This document shows positions 10,247-19,215 of a stretch of 64,000 nucleotides of DNA, one piece after another (the first letter of the stretch is position 1; each line of letters begins with the position of its first letter). Under the pieces are notes generated by a model. The model was not told where the DNA came from. It did not search any database and saw nothing but the letters and a program-made list of their open reading frames with translations. The stretch spans positions 248,001 to 312,000 of the forward strand of contig CANLXN010000002.1 in assembly GCA_947495135.1 (NCBI GenBank). The letters are read 5' to 3'. Source of the stretch: an uncultured Flavobacteriaceae bacterium. Its GTDB lineage: Bacteria; Bacteroidota; Bacteroidia; Flavobacteriales; Flavobacteriaceae. Both the position numbers and the translations under genes were made by a program.

Positions 10247-10678
10247 ATGAAAAAAATACATATATATATCGCTCTCCTTATTGTTACGGTAACTTTTAGT
10301 TCATGTAGAGAAGAGTATGATGAATTTGAGACAGACAGACCTACAGTTGCAGGGTTTACTCTTGGAGCTACCTTAGAACTACCAGTTGGAAGCAATGGAA
10401 TAAACAATTTTCCTGTGCCGTTTTTCGTGTCATCTGCATCCACGTCTGAACGCGTTCTTAACGTTGTTGTAATTGCTGATGAAACCAGCGTTACGGCGGA
10501 CAACTACTTTTTCGAAGAAACAGTAGTTATTCCAGCAAACGAACGATCTGGAACCTTATTCTTTTCAGCGGTAAACAGTTCGTTATCGCCTGAATTTGAG
10601 CCTTTAGTTATAGGTTTCGAAGAAGTATCTGGTGTAGTTAGAGGAACAAACGCAAATATTGCTCTTCGCGCTAATTAA
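10247..10678 (+). CDS. Small surface lipoprotein of the first SusCD operon
   Basis: 143-residue lipoprotein (lipobox FSSC) with a single predicted beta-sandwich domain resembling Calx-beta-like or DUF1735/4843-type modules: TSVTADNYFFEETVVIPANERSG is the kind of motif those share. Such third-gene proteins often sit with SusCD as an extra surface-binding or structural subunit. The assignment to a named family is uncertain. It precedes the operon terminator. Confidence 0.7.
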   Translation: MKKIHIYIALLIVTVTFSSCREEYDEFETDRPTVAGFTLGATLELPVGSNGINNFPVPFFVSSASTSERVLNVVVIADETSVTADNYFFEETVVIPANERSGTLFFSAVNSSLSPEFEPLVIGFEEVSGVVRGTNANIALRAN

Positions 10679-10703
10679 CAAAACAAATAACTACATTTAA
10701 ACG

Positions 10704-10737
10704 AAAGGTCCTTCATTTTTTTGATAGGACCTTTTTT
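10704..10737 (+). terminator. Terminator of the first SusCD operon
   Basis: AAAGGTCCT pairs with AGGACCTTT around a 13-base loop, followed by a T run. It stands 25 bases after the third gene and before the promoter of the second operon, separating the two units. Confidence 0.85.
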
Positions 10738-10844
10738 CATTTAAAAAGAATCATTAAAGCAAATATTGCCACAAGTATAACTATAACAAGTATTTCAGGC
10801 TAGAACCCAACTCATAAAAAAAACCAAAATTTAAGTTTAAAAAG

Positions 10845-10875
10845 TTGTGTATTTAACTTTTTATTGTGACTTTTG
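10845..10875 (+). promoter_or_regulatory. Promoter of the second SusC operon
   Basis: TTG (10845-10847), 20 bases, GACTTTTG (10868-10875), then a 28-base leader whose last part GCTAATTCAAATAAATTAT matches the first susC leader in 17 of 19 positions. Spacing and boxes are the same as at 5677-5707. Confidence 0.6.
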
Positions 10876-10903
10876 GCGTTGGCTAATTCAAATAAATTAT
10901 AAA

Positions 10904-13900
10904 ATGAGAACAAAGTTTAGTGGAATTTTAACGCTATTGCTAGCGTTTGTAGTGCAACTCACGTTCGCACAAGAAAAAACAATCTCAGGTACGATATCAG
11001 ATGAAGCAAATCTGCCACTACCAGGGGTTAATGTAATTGTAAAAGGCACGTCCAACGGAACGCAGACCGATTTTGATGGTAACTATACCATTACGGCTGA
11101 TCAAGGACAGGTCTTAACTTTCAGTTATTTAAGTTACAAAAGTGAAGAAAGAACTGTAGGATCTGCATCCAACATCTCTTTTTCTATGGAACCAGACGCT
11201 TCGTTGCTTAACGAAGTCGTAGTAACTGGATTCGCAGTGAAGAAAGAGAAAAAGGCTTTAGGTTACTCAGTATCTTCTATCCAAGAGGAATCCATCAAGG
11301 AAAGTCCTCAGACGGATTTAACTCGTGTACTAACGGGTAAAGCTGCTGGTGTTAACATTACAACTCAGAGTGGTATGTCTGGTTCTGCGAACAAAGTAAT
11401 TATTCGTGGTACCAACTCCTTTTCAGGTGACAACAATGCATTATATGTAATTGATGGTGTACCTATTAGTAATGACACTAACGAAGCGGGTGACTTTGTT
11501 GACGGTAATATGGGATCGAGTAGATCTTTTGATATTGACCCGAACAACATTGAGCGTGTGGATATACTTAAAGGTTTAGCTGCAACTACACTTTATGGTA
11601 CTGAAGGTCGTAATGGGGTAATCCTTATTACAACTAAAACAGGAAGTACAAGAGAACAACCTGCGAAGCAAGAAATTGAGATTTCATCTTCTATCTTTGT
11701 TAACGAAGTTTCTGTTCTTCCAGATTACCAAGATTCATTTGGTGGTGGATTTGACCAAGCATTTGGTTGGTTCTACTCTAACTGGGGTCCTGGTTTCTAC
11801 AGAGACGGACTTGGTGGATGGAGCAATGATCCTTCTTTCGATGAGAACGGAACAGTAGCACACCCATATTCAACTTCAGACTTTTTGGGAACAAACTACC
11901 CAGATTATCAAGCACAATTCGAAGGACAGCGTTATGACTGGAAACCGAGAAACAGTGTTCGTGATTTCTTTAGAAAAGGTTTGGCAAGAAACATTTCTGT
12001 AAGCGCAAGAGGACGTAGTTCTGATGCGAAATACGGGTACGGTGTTGTATTTAGCCACTTGGATGAAGATGGTTTTACTCCAGGAAACAACGTAAAGCGT
12101 AATAACTTAACGATCTCTGGAGACGCTAAGCTTACCAACAAGGTAAACGTAAGAGGTTCGATGACCTATACGAAGACAGATCTTAAAACCCCTCCAGTAA
12201 ACGCGAGTTTCGGTAGTAGTACTATTGGTACTGGATCTTCTATCTTTGGAGATTTATTTTATACTCCTCGTAGTATTGATTTCCAAGAGCTTCCATTCGA
12301 ATTACCTGACGGAGCTAGTGTATACTACAGACAAGATAACGCAATTCAGCATCCATTATGGACTGTTCAGAATGCAAGATTTAGTCAATTGGTTAACCGT
12401 GTAAATGGTTACGCAGCTATTGACTACAACCTTACTGACAACTTCAACTTGTTTTACCAAGCGAGTATTGATAACTATTCTGAAGGAAACGTTAACAGAC
12501 AAAACAGAGGTGGTGTAAGTGATGACATTAGCACACAGAGAGGTTTTTACCAAACTGTAAGCAATACCAACACTATTTACGATCACAGGATTGTTCTTTC
12601 TGGTAACAACTTTGACTTTTTCAACGACAAACTTAATTTGAACGCCTCTTTAGGAGCTACTTCTAAGAGTACAGACTTCAACTCGACAGGTTTGAGAAGT
12701 ACGGATCAACAAGTATTCGGATTCTTTGATCACTCAGGGTTTGTTGAAAGAACACAAGTTGAGTTCCACCAAAGAAGAAACATTATTGGTGTGTTTGGTC
12801 AAATTTTACTTGACTACGACAACTACTTCTTCTTAAACTTATCTGGACGTAATGACTGGGTTTCTAACTCAAACAACAATTCATTATTCTATCCTTCTGT
12901 AAGTGCATCATTTATTCCAACTGCTGCCTTCCCAGGAATGAGATCAGACAACGGTATTAAGTATTTAAAATTAAGAGCTGGTTATGGTACTTCTGCTAAC
13001 TTCGTTACAGGATATCCTACAGTAACTCTTGTAAACTTAGATACTCAAGCATTCCAAGACGGAGATGGAACTGATGTTACTACTAACTCAACAGATAGTA
13101 CAATTGGTAACCCAGATATCAAGCCAGAGCTTTTCGAAGAACTAGAATTTGGTATTGAAGGTAACTTATTTGGAAGATTAACATTTGACTTCTCTTACTT
13201 TACAAGAACTACAAATGACTTAATTATTCAGGATCAACCTATTCCTGCTTCTACTGGTGCATTATTTACGGATAACAACATTGGTGAAATTGAAGCAACA
13301 GGTATAGAGGCTGACTTAGGTCTGAACATCTTTAAAGGTGGAGAAAGAGGATTCGACTGGAAAATGAATGTGAACTTCACGACCTTCGAAAACGAAGTAA
13401 TCGATTTAGGACAAGACACAGATTTCATTATCTACGCTGGATTTACCAACCTTGGTAACGGTGCAAAAGTAGGTGCTCCACTTGGTGGACTTTACGGTGC
13501 ACGAGTTGCGAGAGATGAAAACGGGAACTTATTAGTTGACAACGCTGGTAACTACGTTGCAGAGTCTGTTGATGAAGATGACTTACTTCCACAAATTGGG
13601 GATTCTAACCCTGATTTCATTATGAACTACAACAGTACAATGTCTTGGAGAGGTCTTTCCCTTAATGTAGCTGTTAACCATGTATCTGGTGGAGACATTT
13701 ACTCTACTTACGTAGCAACACTGCTTGGACGTGGATTAACAACTGATACTGAAGATCGTTTAGGAACTTATATTCTTGACGGTGTGAACCAAACTACTGG
13801 TGAGCCAAACAATATTCAGATAAACAACTCAGATTTCTACTTTACTAACGGTTTCGCTAGTCAGGCAGATGAGCTTTCTGTATATGATGCTTCTGTAATT

Positions 13901-14143
13901 CGTTTACAGGAAGTTTCACTAGGATACACTTTACCAACAAAATGGTTAGAAAAAACACCTTTCGGAAGCCTTCGCTTCAAGTTAAGTGGATTCAACCTGT
14001 GGTATGACGCTTACAACACTCCAGAAGGAATTAACTTTGACCCGAACACTACTGGTTTAGGTGCTGGTAACGGACAAGGTTTTGAATTCTTAACTGGACC
14101 AAGTAGCAAGAGATATGGAGTTAGTATTAACGCTACATTCTAA
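10904..14143 (+). CDS. SusC/RagA-family TonB-linked outer-membrane transporter (copy 2)
   Basis: 1079-residue paralogue of the transporter at 5734. Signal peptide to LTFAQ, CarboxypepD_reg domain (LPLPGVNVIVKG, DFDGNYTI), plug domain ending TEGRNGVILITTK, and a barrel ending YGVSINATF. An upstream in-frame GTG exists, but the ATG at 10904 gives a clean signal peptide and lies after the promoter. The plug and first domain resemble copy 1 closely; the barrel differs more, so the two probably carry different substrates. SusD copy 2 follows after 18 bases. Confidence 0.93.
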   Translation: MRTKFSGILTLLLAFVVQLTFAQEKTISGTISDEANLPLPGVNVIVKGTSNGTQTDFDGNYTITADQGQVLTFSYLSYKSEERTVGSASNISFSMEPDASLLNEVVVTGFAVKKEKKALGYSVSSIQEESIKESPQTDLTRVLTGKAAGVNITTQSGMSGSANKVIIRGTNSFSGDNNALYVIDGVPISNDTNEAGDFVDGNMGSSRSFDIDPNNIERVDILKGLAATTLYGTEGRNGVILITTKTGSTREQPAKQEIEISSSIFVNEVSVLPDYQDSFGGGFDQAFGWFYSNWGPGFYRDGLGGWSNDPSFDENGTVAHPYSTSDFLGTNYPDYQAQFEGQRYDWKPRNSVRDFFRKGLARNISVSARGRSSDAKYGYGVVFSHLDEDGFTPGNNVKRNNLTISGDAKLTNKVNVRGSMTYTKTDLKTPPVNASFGSSTIGTGSSIFGDLFYTPRSIDFQELPFELPDGASVYYRQDNAIQHPLWTVQNARFSQLVNRVNGYAAIDYNLTDNFNLFYQASIDNYSEGNVNRQNRGGVSDDISTQRGFYQTVSNTNTIYDHRIVLSGNNFDFFNDKLNLNASLGATSKSTDFNSTGLRSTDQQVFGFFDHSGFVERTQVEFHQRRNIIGVFGQILLDYDNYFFLNLSGRNDWVSNSNNNSLFYPSVSASFIPTAAFPGMRSDNGIKYLKLRAGYGTSANFVTGYPTVTLVNLDTQAFQDGDGTDVTTNSTDSTIGNPDIKPELFEELEFGIEGNLFGRLTFDFSYFTRTTNDLIIQDQPIPASTGALFTDNNIGEIEATGIEADLGLNIFKGGERGFDWKMNVNFTTFENEVIDLGQDTDFIIYAGFTNLGNGAKVGAPLGGLYGARVARDENGNLLVDNAGNYVAESVDEDDLLPQIGDSNPDFIMNYNSTMSWRGLSLNVAVNHVSGGDIYSTYVATLLGRGLTTDTEDRLGTYILDGVNQTTGEPNNIQINNSDFYFTNGFASQADELSVYDASVIRLQEVSLGYTLPTKWLEKTPFGSLRFKLSGFNLWYDAYNTPEGINFDPNTTGLGAGNGQGFEFLTGPSSKRYGVSINATF

Positions 14144-14161
14144 AAATAAAAAAAATAAGAC

Positions 14162-15811
14162 ATGAAAAAATTCAATAAAATTTCAGCAGTTGTAGCTCTA
14201 TTGATCGGTCTGGCTTTCACCTCTTGTGAAACTACCGACCTAGATCTACTCGATGATCCAAATAACGTAACATTAGACAAGGCGGATTTAAACCGTTATC
14301 TAAACCGTATTCAACTAGATTTCGCTACGTTCATGCGAACAATGGGAGATAACGGAGCAGAACTATCTCGTGTTGAATATATGTTCGGAAGAACTTACAT
14401 AAACAATTATGAGCCAGCTAACCAGAACTTCGAATGGGCGACAGCTTATCAAGGAATGTTTTCTGATATGGCAGGAGCAGAACCATTAGCTATCGCTGAT
14501 GAGAACTTCAAGCACATCGGTATCATGAAAATTATCAAGGGATACACGCTAATTACATTAGTTGACTATTTCGGTGATATTCCTTTTAGCCAAGCTACTC
14601 AACCTGTTGAGTTCCCTGCGCCAATTGCAGACCCAGGAGCTGATGTATACGCTGGTGCAATTGCATTAATTGACGAAGGTATTGCTCTTTTAAATGAGCC
14701 AGGTGATGCACTTGCTAACGACTTTTTCTACGATAATGATTATACGAAATGGAGAAAAGCAGGTAACAGTGCAAAACTAATTGCATACTTAAATACTGGA
14801 AACAGTGGTGCTTTTAATGCTATCGTTAGCAACTCAAGTAATTATATTTCTAATGCTAGCGACGATTTCCAATTTCAATATGGAACAAACGAAGCTAATC
14901 CAGATACTAGACACCCTGGATACAACACAGATTACGCTACTTCTGGAGCTGGAAGTTACAGATCTAACTGGTTAATGGGTACAATGCTTGAATTAGAAGA
15001 TCCAAGAATTAGATACTATTTCTACCGTCAAAGTTCTTGTACTCCAGGTTCAGACGATTGTGTTTTCCCAGGAAATGAGCAAGAAGTTTTAACTTGTGCT
15101 GGTGCTCCAACACCACCACACTTCCCAGCAGGAATGATTTTCTGTAGCTTACCTGACGGTTATTGGGGACGTGACCATGGAAATGCAGAAGGTATTCCAC
15201 CAGACAGTTTCCTACGTACTATCAACGGAGTATATCCTGTTGGAGGTCGTTTTGACGGAGATGAGTTAGCTTCTGTTGCCGTAGGTGCAGGAGGAGGAGG
15301 AGCCGGTATTATGCCAATTATGCTATCTTCTTACATCGACTTTATGCGTGCTGAGTTCGCACTTAATTCAAACCAAGTTGCTACTGCTAGAGGATTCTTA
15401 GAATCTGGACTTCAAAAGTCAATTAGTAAAGTACAATCTTTCGGTTCTGTAGATCCAGAAGCAAACAGTACGTTCTTCCCTACATCAGGTGACAACAATG
15501 CTTATATTTCTGCTGTATCTAGTGCTTTTCAAAACGCAAGTGGAGACGCAAGATGGAATATCTTAGCTGAGCAAACATTTATCGACAACTACGGAAACGG
15601 ATCTATGTCATACAATATGTACAGAAGAACAGGGTATCCTACCAATCTTCAATTTAACATTGAACAAGCTCCTGGACCATTCGTAAGATCAATGTTCTAT
15701 CCTGCAAATGAGGCAAACGTTAATAGTAATATTACGCAAAAGCCAAATGTTGGAGTACAAGTATTCTGGGACAATAACCCAGCATCACCAGGATTCCCAG
15801 TTGCTAACTAA
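14162..15811 (+). CDS. SusD/RagB-family nutrient-binding lipoprotein (copy 2)
   Basis: 549-residue lipoprotein (lipobox FTSC near residue 21), 74 residues longer than the first SusD and of the SusD-like group with FGDIPFSQA and DYTKWRKAGNSAKLIAYLN. It contains a cysteine-containing stretch (around residues 290-330, SSCTPGSDDC and a further two Cys) absent from copy 1, which could form disulfides on the surface, and a glycine run (GAGGGGAGI). Partner of the SusC just upstream. Confidence 0.9.
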   Translation: MKKFNKISAVVALLIGLAFTSCETTDLDLLDDPNNVTLDKADLNRYLNRIQLDFATFMRTMGDNGAELSRVEYMFGRTYINNYEPANQNFEWATAYQGMFSDMAGAEPLAIADENFKHIGIMKIIKGYTLITLVDYFGDIPFSQATQPVEFPAPIADPGADVYAGAIALIDEGIALLNEPGDALANDFFYDNDYTKWRKAGNSAKLIAYLNTGNSGAFNAIVSNSSNYISNASDDFQFQYGTNEANPDTRHPGYNTDYATSGAGSYRSNWLMGTMLELEDPRIRYYFYRQSSCTPGSDDCVFPGNEQEVLTCAGAPTPPHFPAGMIFCSLPDGYWGRDHGNAEGIPPDSFLRTINGVYPVGGRFDGDELASVAVGAGGGGAGIMPIMLSSYIDFMRAEFALNSNQVATARGFLESGLQKSISKVQSFGSVDPEANSTFFPTSGDNNAYISAVSSAFQNASGDARWNILAEQTFIDNYGNGSMSYNMYRRTGYPTNLQFNIEQAPGPFVRSMFYPANEANVNSNITQKPNVGVQVFWDNNPASPGFPVAN

Positions 15812-15829
15812 TTTTAAAAAGACACTATT

Positions 15830-16417
15830 ATGAAAAATATATTTAAATTTTTAATGATTGCTTTATTAGTAGCTAGTGCTTCATCTTGTGATGATGGAGA
15901 TGCAGTTATTGATCAAGTATTGGCAGACGTGGATACCACCTCAGGTGCTATTTTGCGTGTGACTTCAGAGCCAGCTGAATTAGTTACACTAACTAATCCT
16001 GCAAACAACTTCGTAGACTTTACAATGGAAGTTCAAGAAGGAAATGGAAGCTTCGTTCCTGAAATAGGTGAAGTACGTGTTTATGTGCGTCTATATGAGG
16101 ATCAAGATTTAACTATTCCTGTACTTGATGGAGGCGGAACAGCGGTTCCTGAAGTATTAATGAGTACTGTTGGAGCTGATGAGTTTGCAATTGACGTAAA
16201 TGGTCTTCCAAGAGCGTCCGTATCTCTTCCTACTCAAGACATCGTTGATGCATATCCAGCTGATGCTGCTATCACCGTTCCTTCTTTCGCTGCTTTGCGT
16301 CTAGAATTGGAATTGGCTGATGGAAGAACATTTACTAATACAGATGTTGGTACTACTATTAGTGGTATCTACTTCAGTTCACCATTCTTGTATAAAATTA
16401 TCTTCTTAAATGTTTAA
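15830..16417 (+). CDS. Small surface lipoprotein of the second SusCD operon
   Basis: 195-residue lipoprotein (lipobox ASSC) in the same third position as the 143-residue protein of the first operon but not obviously similar to it. Predicted mostly beta, acidic near the N-terminus, with repeated short strands (VRVYVRLYEDQDLTIPVL). No recognised domain. It ends just before a strong terminator and is probably co-transcribed with SusC and SusD. Confidence 0.7.
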   Translation: MKNIFKFLMIALLVASASSCDDGDAVIDQVLADVDTTSGAILRVTSEPAELVTLTNPANNFVDFTMEVQEGNGSFVPEIGEVRVYVRLYEDQDLTIPVLDGGGTAVPEVLMSTVGADEFAIDVNGLPRASVSLPTQDIVDAYPADAAITVPSFAALRLELELADGRTFTNTDVGTTISGIYFSSPFLYKIIFLNV

Positions 16418-16446
16418 GAAATAGTTCAACATTGTGGAAACACTTT

Positions 16447-16477
16447 AAAGGGAAGATATTTTATCTTCCCTTTTTTT
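16447..16477 (+). terminator. Terminator of the second SusCD operon
   Basis: AAAGGGAAGATA pairs with TATCTTCCCTTT (12 bp, tight loop) followed by T7, a strong intrinsic terminator. Confidence 0.9.
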
Positions 16478-16545
16478 ATTTCTAACATTACCGTATCTCT
16501 AATCATAATTAATTGTTATTTAACAAAAAAAAACTCCCAAAACCA

Positions 16546-16574
16546 TTGGATTAATTGAAAAATTTGTACTTTTA
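16546..16574 (+). promoter_or_regulatory. Promoter of the first T9SS cargo gene
   Basis: TTG (16546-16548), 18 bases, TACTTTTA (16567-16574; one mismatch to TAnnTTTG), 30 bases before the ATG and after the preceding terminator. Confidence 0.45.
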
Positions 16575-16604
16575 TAGAATATTAAACTTTAAATTTTATC
16601 TATT

Positions 16605-17537
16605 ATGAAAAAAAATTATTTCCTAGTTGCACTACTTGCACTTGCATTTACTAGTGTTAACGCACAAACTGTTGAGTTTGATGACGACATGGAATCTTAC
16701 ACTGACGGTTCTGAAATCTTCGAAGCACAATGGACTTCATGGTCTGGTACTTCTGCAGACGCGATTTTTGCTTCTTCTGCACAAGCACAAAGTGGATCTC
16801 TTGCAGGTTATGTGCCAGATAACGGTACTACTGATGGTGTACTTGACTTAGGTAGCAAAATTTTCGGAGAGTGGTACTTACAATTTTACATGTACGTTCC
16901 TTCTAATAAAGAAGCTTACTGGAACCTTCAAGGACAAGTGCCGATTGGAGCTGGAGAGTGGGTAATTGGAAACGTATTCTTTAACCAAGATCTTGCTAGC
17001 CCAGGTGTTGGACTTATCGATGATTCTGCTTTAGGAGCAGTAAGCTTCGATTTCCCTCACGATGAGTGGTTTGAAGTAAGAATGGAGTGGGATATCAACT
17101 CTGGTATTTCTTTAGCTACTTGGGGTATGTCTGTTGCTGGTGTTGAAGTAATTCCTGTTGGAACTGCTTTCACAAGTGCTGATGGAACAACTGCTACTTC
17201 TTTAGGTGGTTTTGACTTCTTCTCTATCTCAGCTAACAACGAGTACTGGTTAGATGATGTATTATACCAAGATTTCCCAATTGATGCTGCTGGAACTGCA
17301 GATTTCAATGAGAAGCAATTCTCTGTATACCCTAACCCAGTAAGTAACGTATTGAACTTACAAGCTAAAGAGGCTATCTCTTCAGTTTCTATCTTCAACG
17401 TATTGGGTCAAGAAGTTTACAACGCAAACATCGACGCTTTAACTTCTACAGTTGATATGTCTAACTTTGCAAGCGGAGCTTACTTCGTAAAAGTAAACAT
17501 TGGTGGTACAGAAGGTACTGTTAAAGTTATCAAGTAA
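16605..17537 (+). CDS. Secreted protein with T9SS type A sorting domain (copy 1)
   Basis: 310 residues: signal peptide (to about residue 20, VNAQ), a beta-rich domain of about 210 residues that looks like a concanavalin/laminin-type jelly roll (VEFDDDMESYTDGSEIFE at its start, many Trp and Asp), then a C-terminal T9SS sorting domain with FSVYPNPVSNVLNL, FNVLGQEVY and ASGAYFVKV. The tail directs export through the type IX system and surface attachment or release. The core function is unknown; no catalytic motif is evident. Codon use is strongly biased (TCT, GGT, CTT), suggesting high expression. A paralogue lies at 19216. Confidence 0.85.
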   Translation: MKKNYFLVALLALAFTSVNAQTVEFDDDMESYTDGSEIFEAQWTSWSGTSADAIFASSAQAQSGSLAGYVPDNGTTDGVLDLGSKIFGEWYLQFYMYVPSNKEAYWNLQGQVPIGAGEWVIGNVFFNQDLASPGVGLIDDSALGAVSFDFPHDEWFEVRMEWDINSGISLATWGMSVAGVEVIPVGTAFTSADGTTATSLGGFDFFSISANNEYWLDDVLYQDFPIDAAGTADFNEKQFSVYPNPVSNVLNLQAKEAISSVSIFNVLGQEVYNANIDALTSTVDMSNFASGAYFVKVNIGGTEGTVKVIK

Positions 17538-17570
17538 TTTTACCTCGGTAATTTTACCAATAAACTATTT

Positions 17571-17602
17571 AAAGGCTGTCTTTTTAAGGCAGCCTTTTTT
17601 TA
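17571..17602 (+). terminator. Terminator of the T9SS cargo gene
   Basis: AAAGGCTG pairs with CAGCCTTT with an inner wobble extension, followed by T7, about 34 bases after the stop codon and before rlmB. Confidence 0.85.
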
Positions 17603-17620
17603 TAACCCCTACATTTCATC

Positions 17621-18358
17621 ATGGCGAAAGAAAATATCATCTTTGGAATATATCCAGTATTAGAGGCAATCAAATCTGAAATTGTGATTGATAAGTTATT
17701 TGTTCAAAAAGGAATTAATAACCCAAAAATTGATGAAATAGTTTCTACCATGGAAGCCTCCAATGTTTCCATCAGCTTGGTCCCAGAAGAAAAGCTTTAC
17801 AAGCTAACTCACTCCAACCATCAAGGTGTTGTAGCCTTCTCCTCTCCTATCGATTTTTTCACCTTAGAGGAAGTTGTAGAAAAAGCACAGAACCAAGAAT
17901 CCAAACCGTTATTTCTTATTCTAGATCAAATTAGTGACGTACGAAATTTTGGAGCGATTATTAGAACCGCTGAATGTACTAAAGTAGATGCCATCATTAT
18001 TCAGAAAAAAGGTGGAGCCCCAATTAGCGGAGACACCGTTAAAACTTCTGCTGGAGCCATTTTCAAAATTCCAATCTGCAAAGTAGATCACATTAAGGAT
18101 GCTATCTTCTATTTACAAGGATCCGACATAAAAGTAGTAGCGGCAACCGAGAAGACACAAGAGAGCCTCTATAACGTCGATTTCAACCAACCGATTGCCA
18201 TTGTAATGGGTTCTGAAGGAAAGGGAGTTTCAAAATCTGTTTTGAGCCTAGTAGATCAAAAGGCGGCATTGCCATTGTTAGGCGAAATTAACTCACTAAA
18301 CGTGTCTGTTGCAAGTGGAGCATTCCTCTATGAGGTTACACGACAACGTGGACTATAA
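17621..18358 (+). CDS. rlmB: 23S rRNA (guanosine-2'-O-)-methyltransferase, RlmB type
   Basis: 245-residue SpoU/TrmH-family methyltransferase. N-terminal substrate-binding domain (about 1-75), then the SPOUT trefoil-knot domain with DQISDVRNFGAIIRTAEC, IVMGSEGKGVSKSVL and the C-terminal NSLNVSVASGAFLYE. It methylates the ribose of G2251 in 23S rRNA (E. coli numbering) if a true orthologue; TrmH-type tRNA methylation is the alternative. Its stop codon overlaps the end of the convergent rhomboid gene by six bases. Confidence 0.9.
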   Translation: MAKENIIFGIYPVLEAIKSEIVIDKLFVQKGINNPKIDEIVSTMEASNVSISLVPEEKLYKLTHSNHQGVVAFSSPIDFFTLEEVVEKAQNQESKPLFLILDQISDVRNFGAIIRTAECTKVDAIIIQKKGGAPISGDTVKTSAGAIFKIPICKVDHIKDAIFYLQGSDIKVVAATEKTQESLYNVDFNQPIAIVMGSEGKGVSKSVLSLVDQKAALPLLGEINSLNVSVASGAFLYEVTRQRGL

Positions 18359-19108
18359 ATTATCCGACTCTTTTTTCTTAAATATATAATTAATCCGAAC
18401 AGGTACCTCACTATCAGTGTTGTTTTCTAAAAGCTCTTCTTCGGGAAGTTTTTCTATAAAATTTCCATCTTCATCGAAGTGCTGAAGAAACTCATCCTCA
18501 TCCGGATTATAATCTGCACGCTCCCAATCGTATTTCTTATTCTCAACCGGATTCTTTTTAATCAAAAACGCGAATAAAATTCCTATAATAAAACCAGATA
18601 AATGTCCTTCCCAAGAAATTTTTGGATCGATAGGAAATAAGTACCACAATAAACTCCCATATAGAAATACCACCACAAAAGATAGAGCAGTAAGTTGATA
18701 TTGTTTAGAAAAAATCCCTTTAAAGAACAAGAACGCAGCAAGCATATATACTACCCCGCTTGCTCCAATGTGTAAAGCAGGCCTAGCAAATGCCCAGGTC
18801 AATAATCCTGTTAGCAGTGTGCCTATAATTAAGACTTTCCAGCGCGCTTCTCTGTAAAAATAGAATAAGGCGGCACTCAAAATTAATAAGGGAATAGAAT
18901 TATTAAAAATATGTTTTAGGCTACCATGAATAAAAGGAGCAAAAAGCACCCCTCGCAAGCCCTCTATCTTTTGCGGATAAATTCCCCAAGTAGTGAATCT
19001 AAGATTAAAGCGCATTTCAACCCAAAAAACCGCCCAAATTAAAAAGACAAAGAGCAACGGGTATAGAATTACGTCTGTACTAAATTGTAAAGGTTTTTTC
19101 GCCTGCAT
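18353..19108 (-). CDS. Rhomboid-family intramembrane serine protease
   Basis: 251 residues with about six membrane helices. The catalytic serine is in HIGASGVVYML (GxSG) and the partner histidine in WEGHLSGFIIG, the rhomboid dyad; the HGSLKHIFNN segment fits the conserved HxxxxHxxxN of helix 2. A charged cytoplasmic tail of about 55 residues follows (acidic, DPDEDEFLQHFDEDGNF). It cleaves transmembrane segments of unknown target proteins. Convergent with rlmB. Confidence 0.9.
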   Translation of the reverse strand: MQAKKPLQFSTDVILYPLLFVFLIWAVFWVEMRFNLRFTTWGIYPQKIEGLRGVLFAPFIHGSLKHIFNNSIPLLILSAALFYFYREARWKVLIIGTLLTGLLTWAFARPALHIGASGVVYMLAAFLFFKGIFSKQYQLTALSFVVVFLYGSLLWYLFPIDPKISWEGHLSGFIIGILFAFLIKKNPVENKKYDWERADYNPDEDEFLQHFDEDGNFIEKLPEEELLENNTDSEVPVRINYIFKKKESDNL

Positions 19109-19215
19109 AATGTTTCATTAGCAAAAAGCAATCCCAAGATCCCAGATATGATAAATTGTCAGTGTCCTCATTAAACCTTATCTTCCATATTCAACTCCCC
19201 ACCAACCATACTATT

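Noticed and set aside
5734-16417. Polysaccharide utilisation locus of known specificity
   Set aside because: No carbohydrate-active enzyme, sulfatase or SusR/hybrid sensor gene lies nearby, so no substrate can be assigned.
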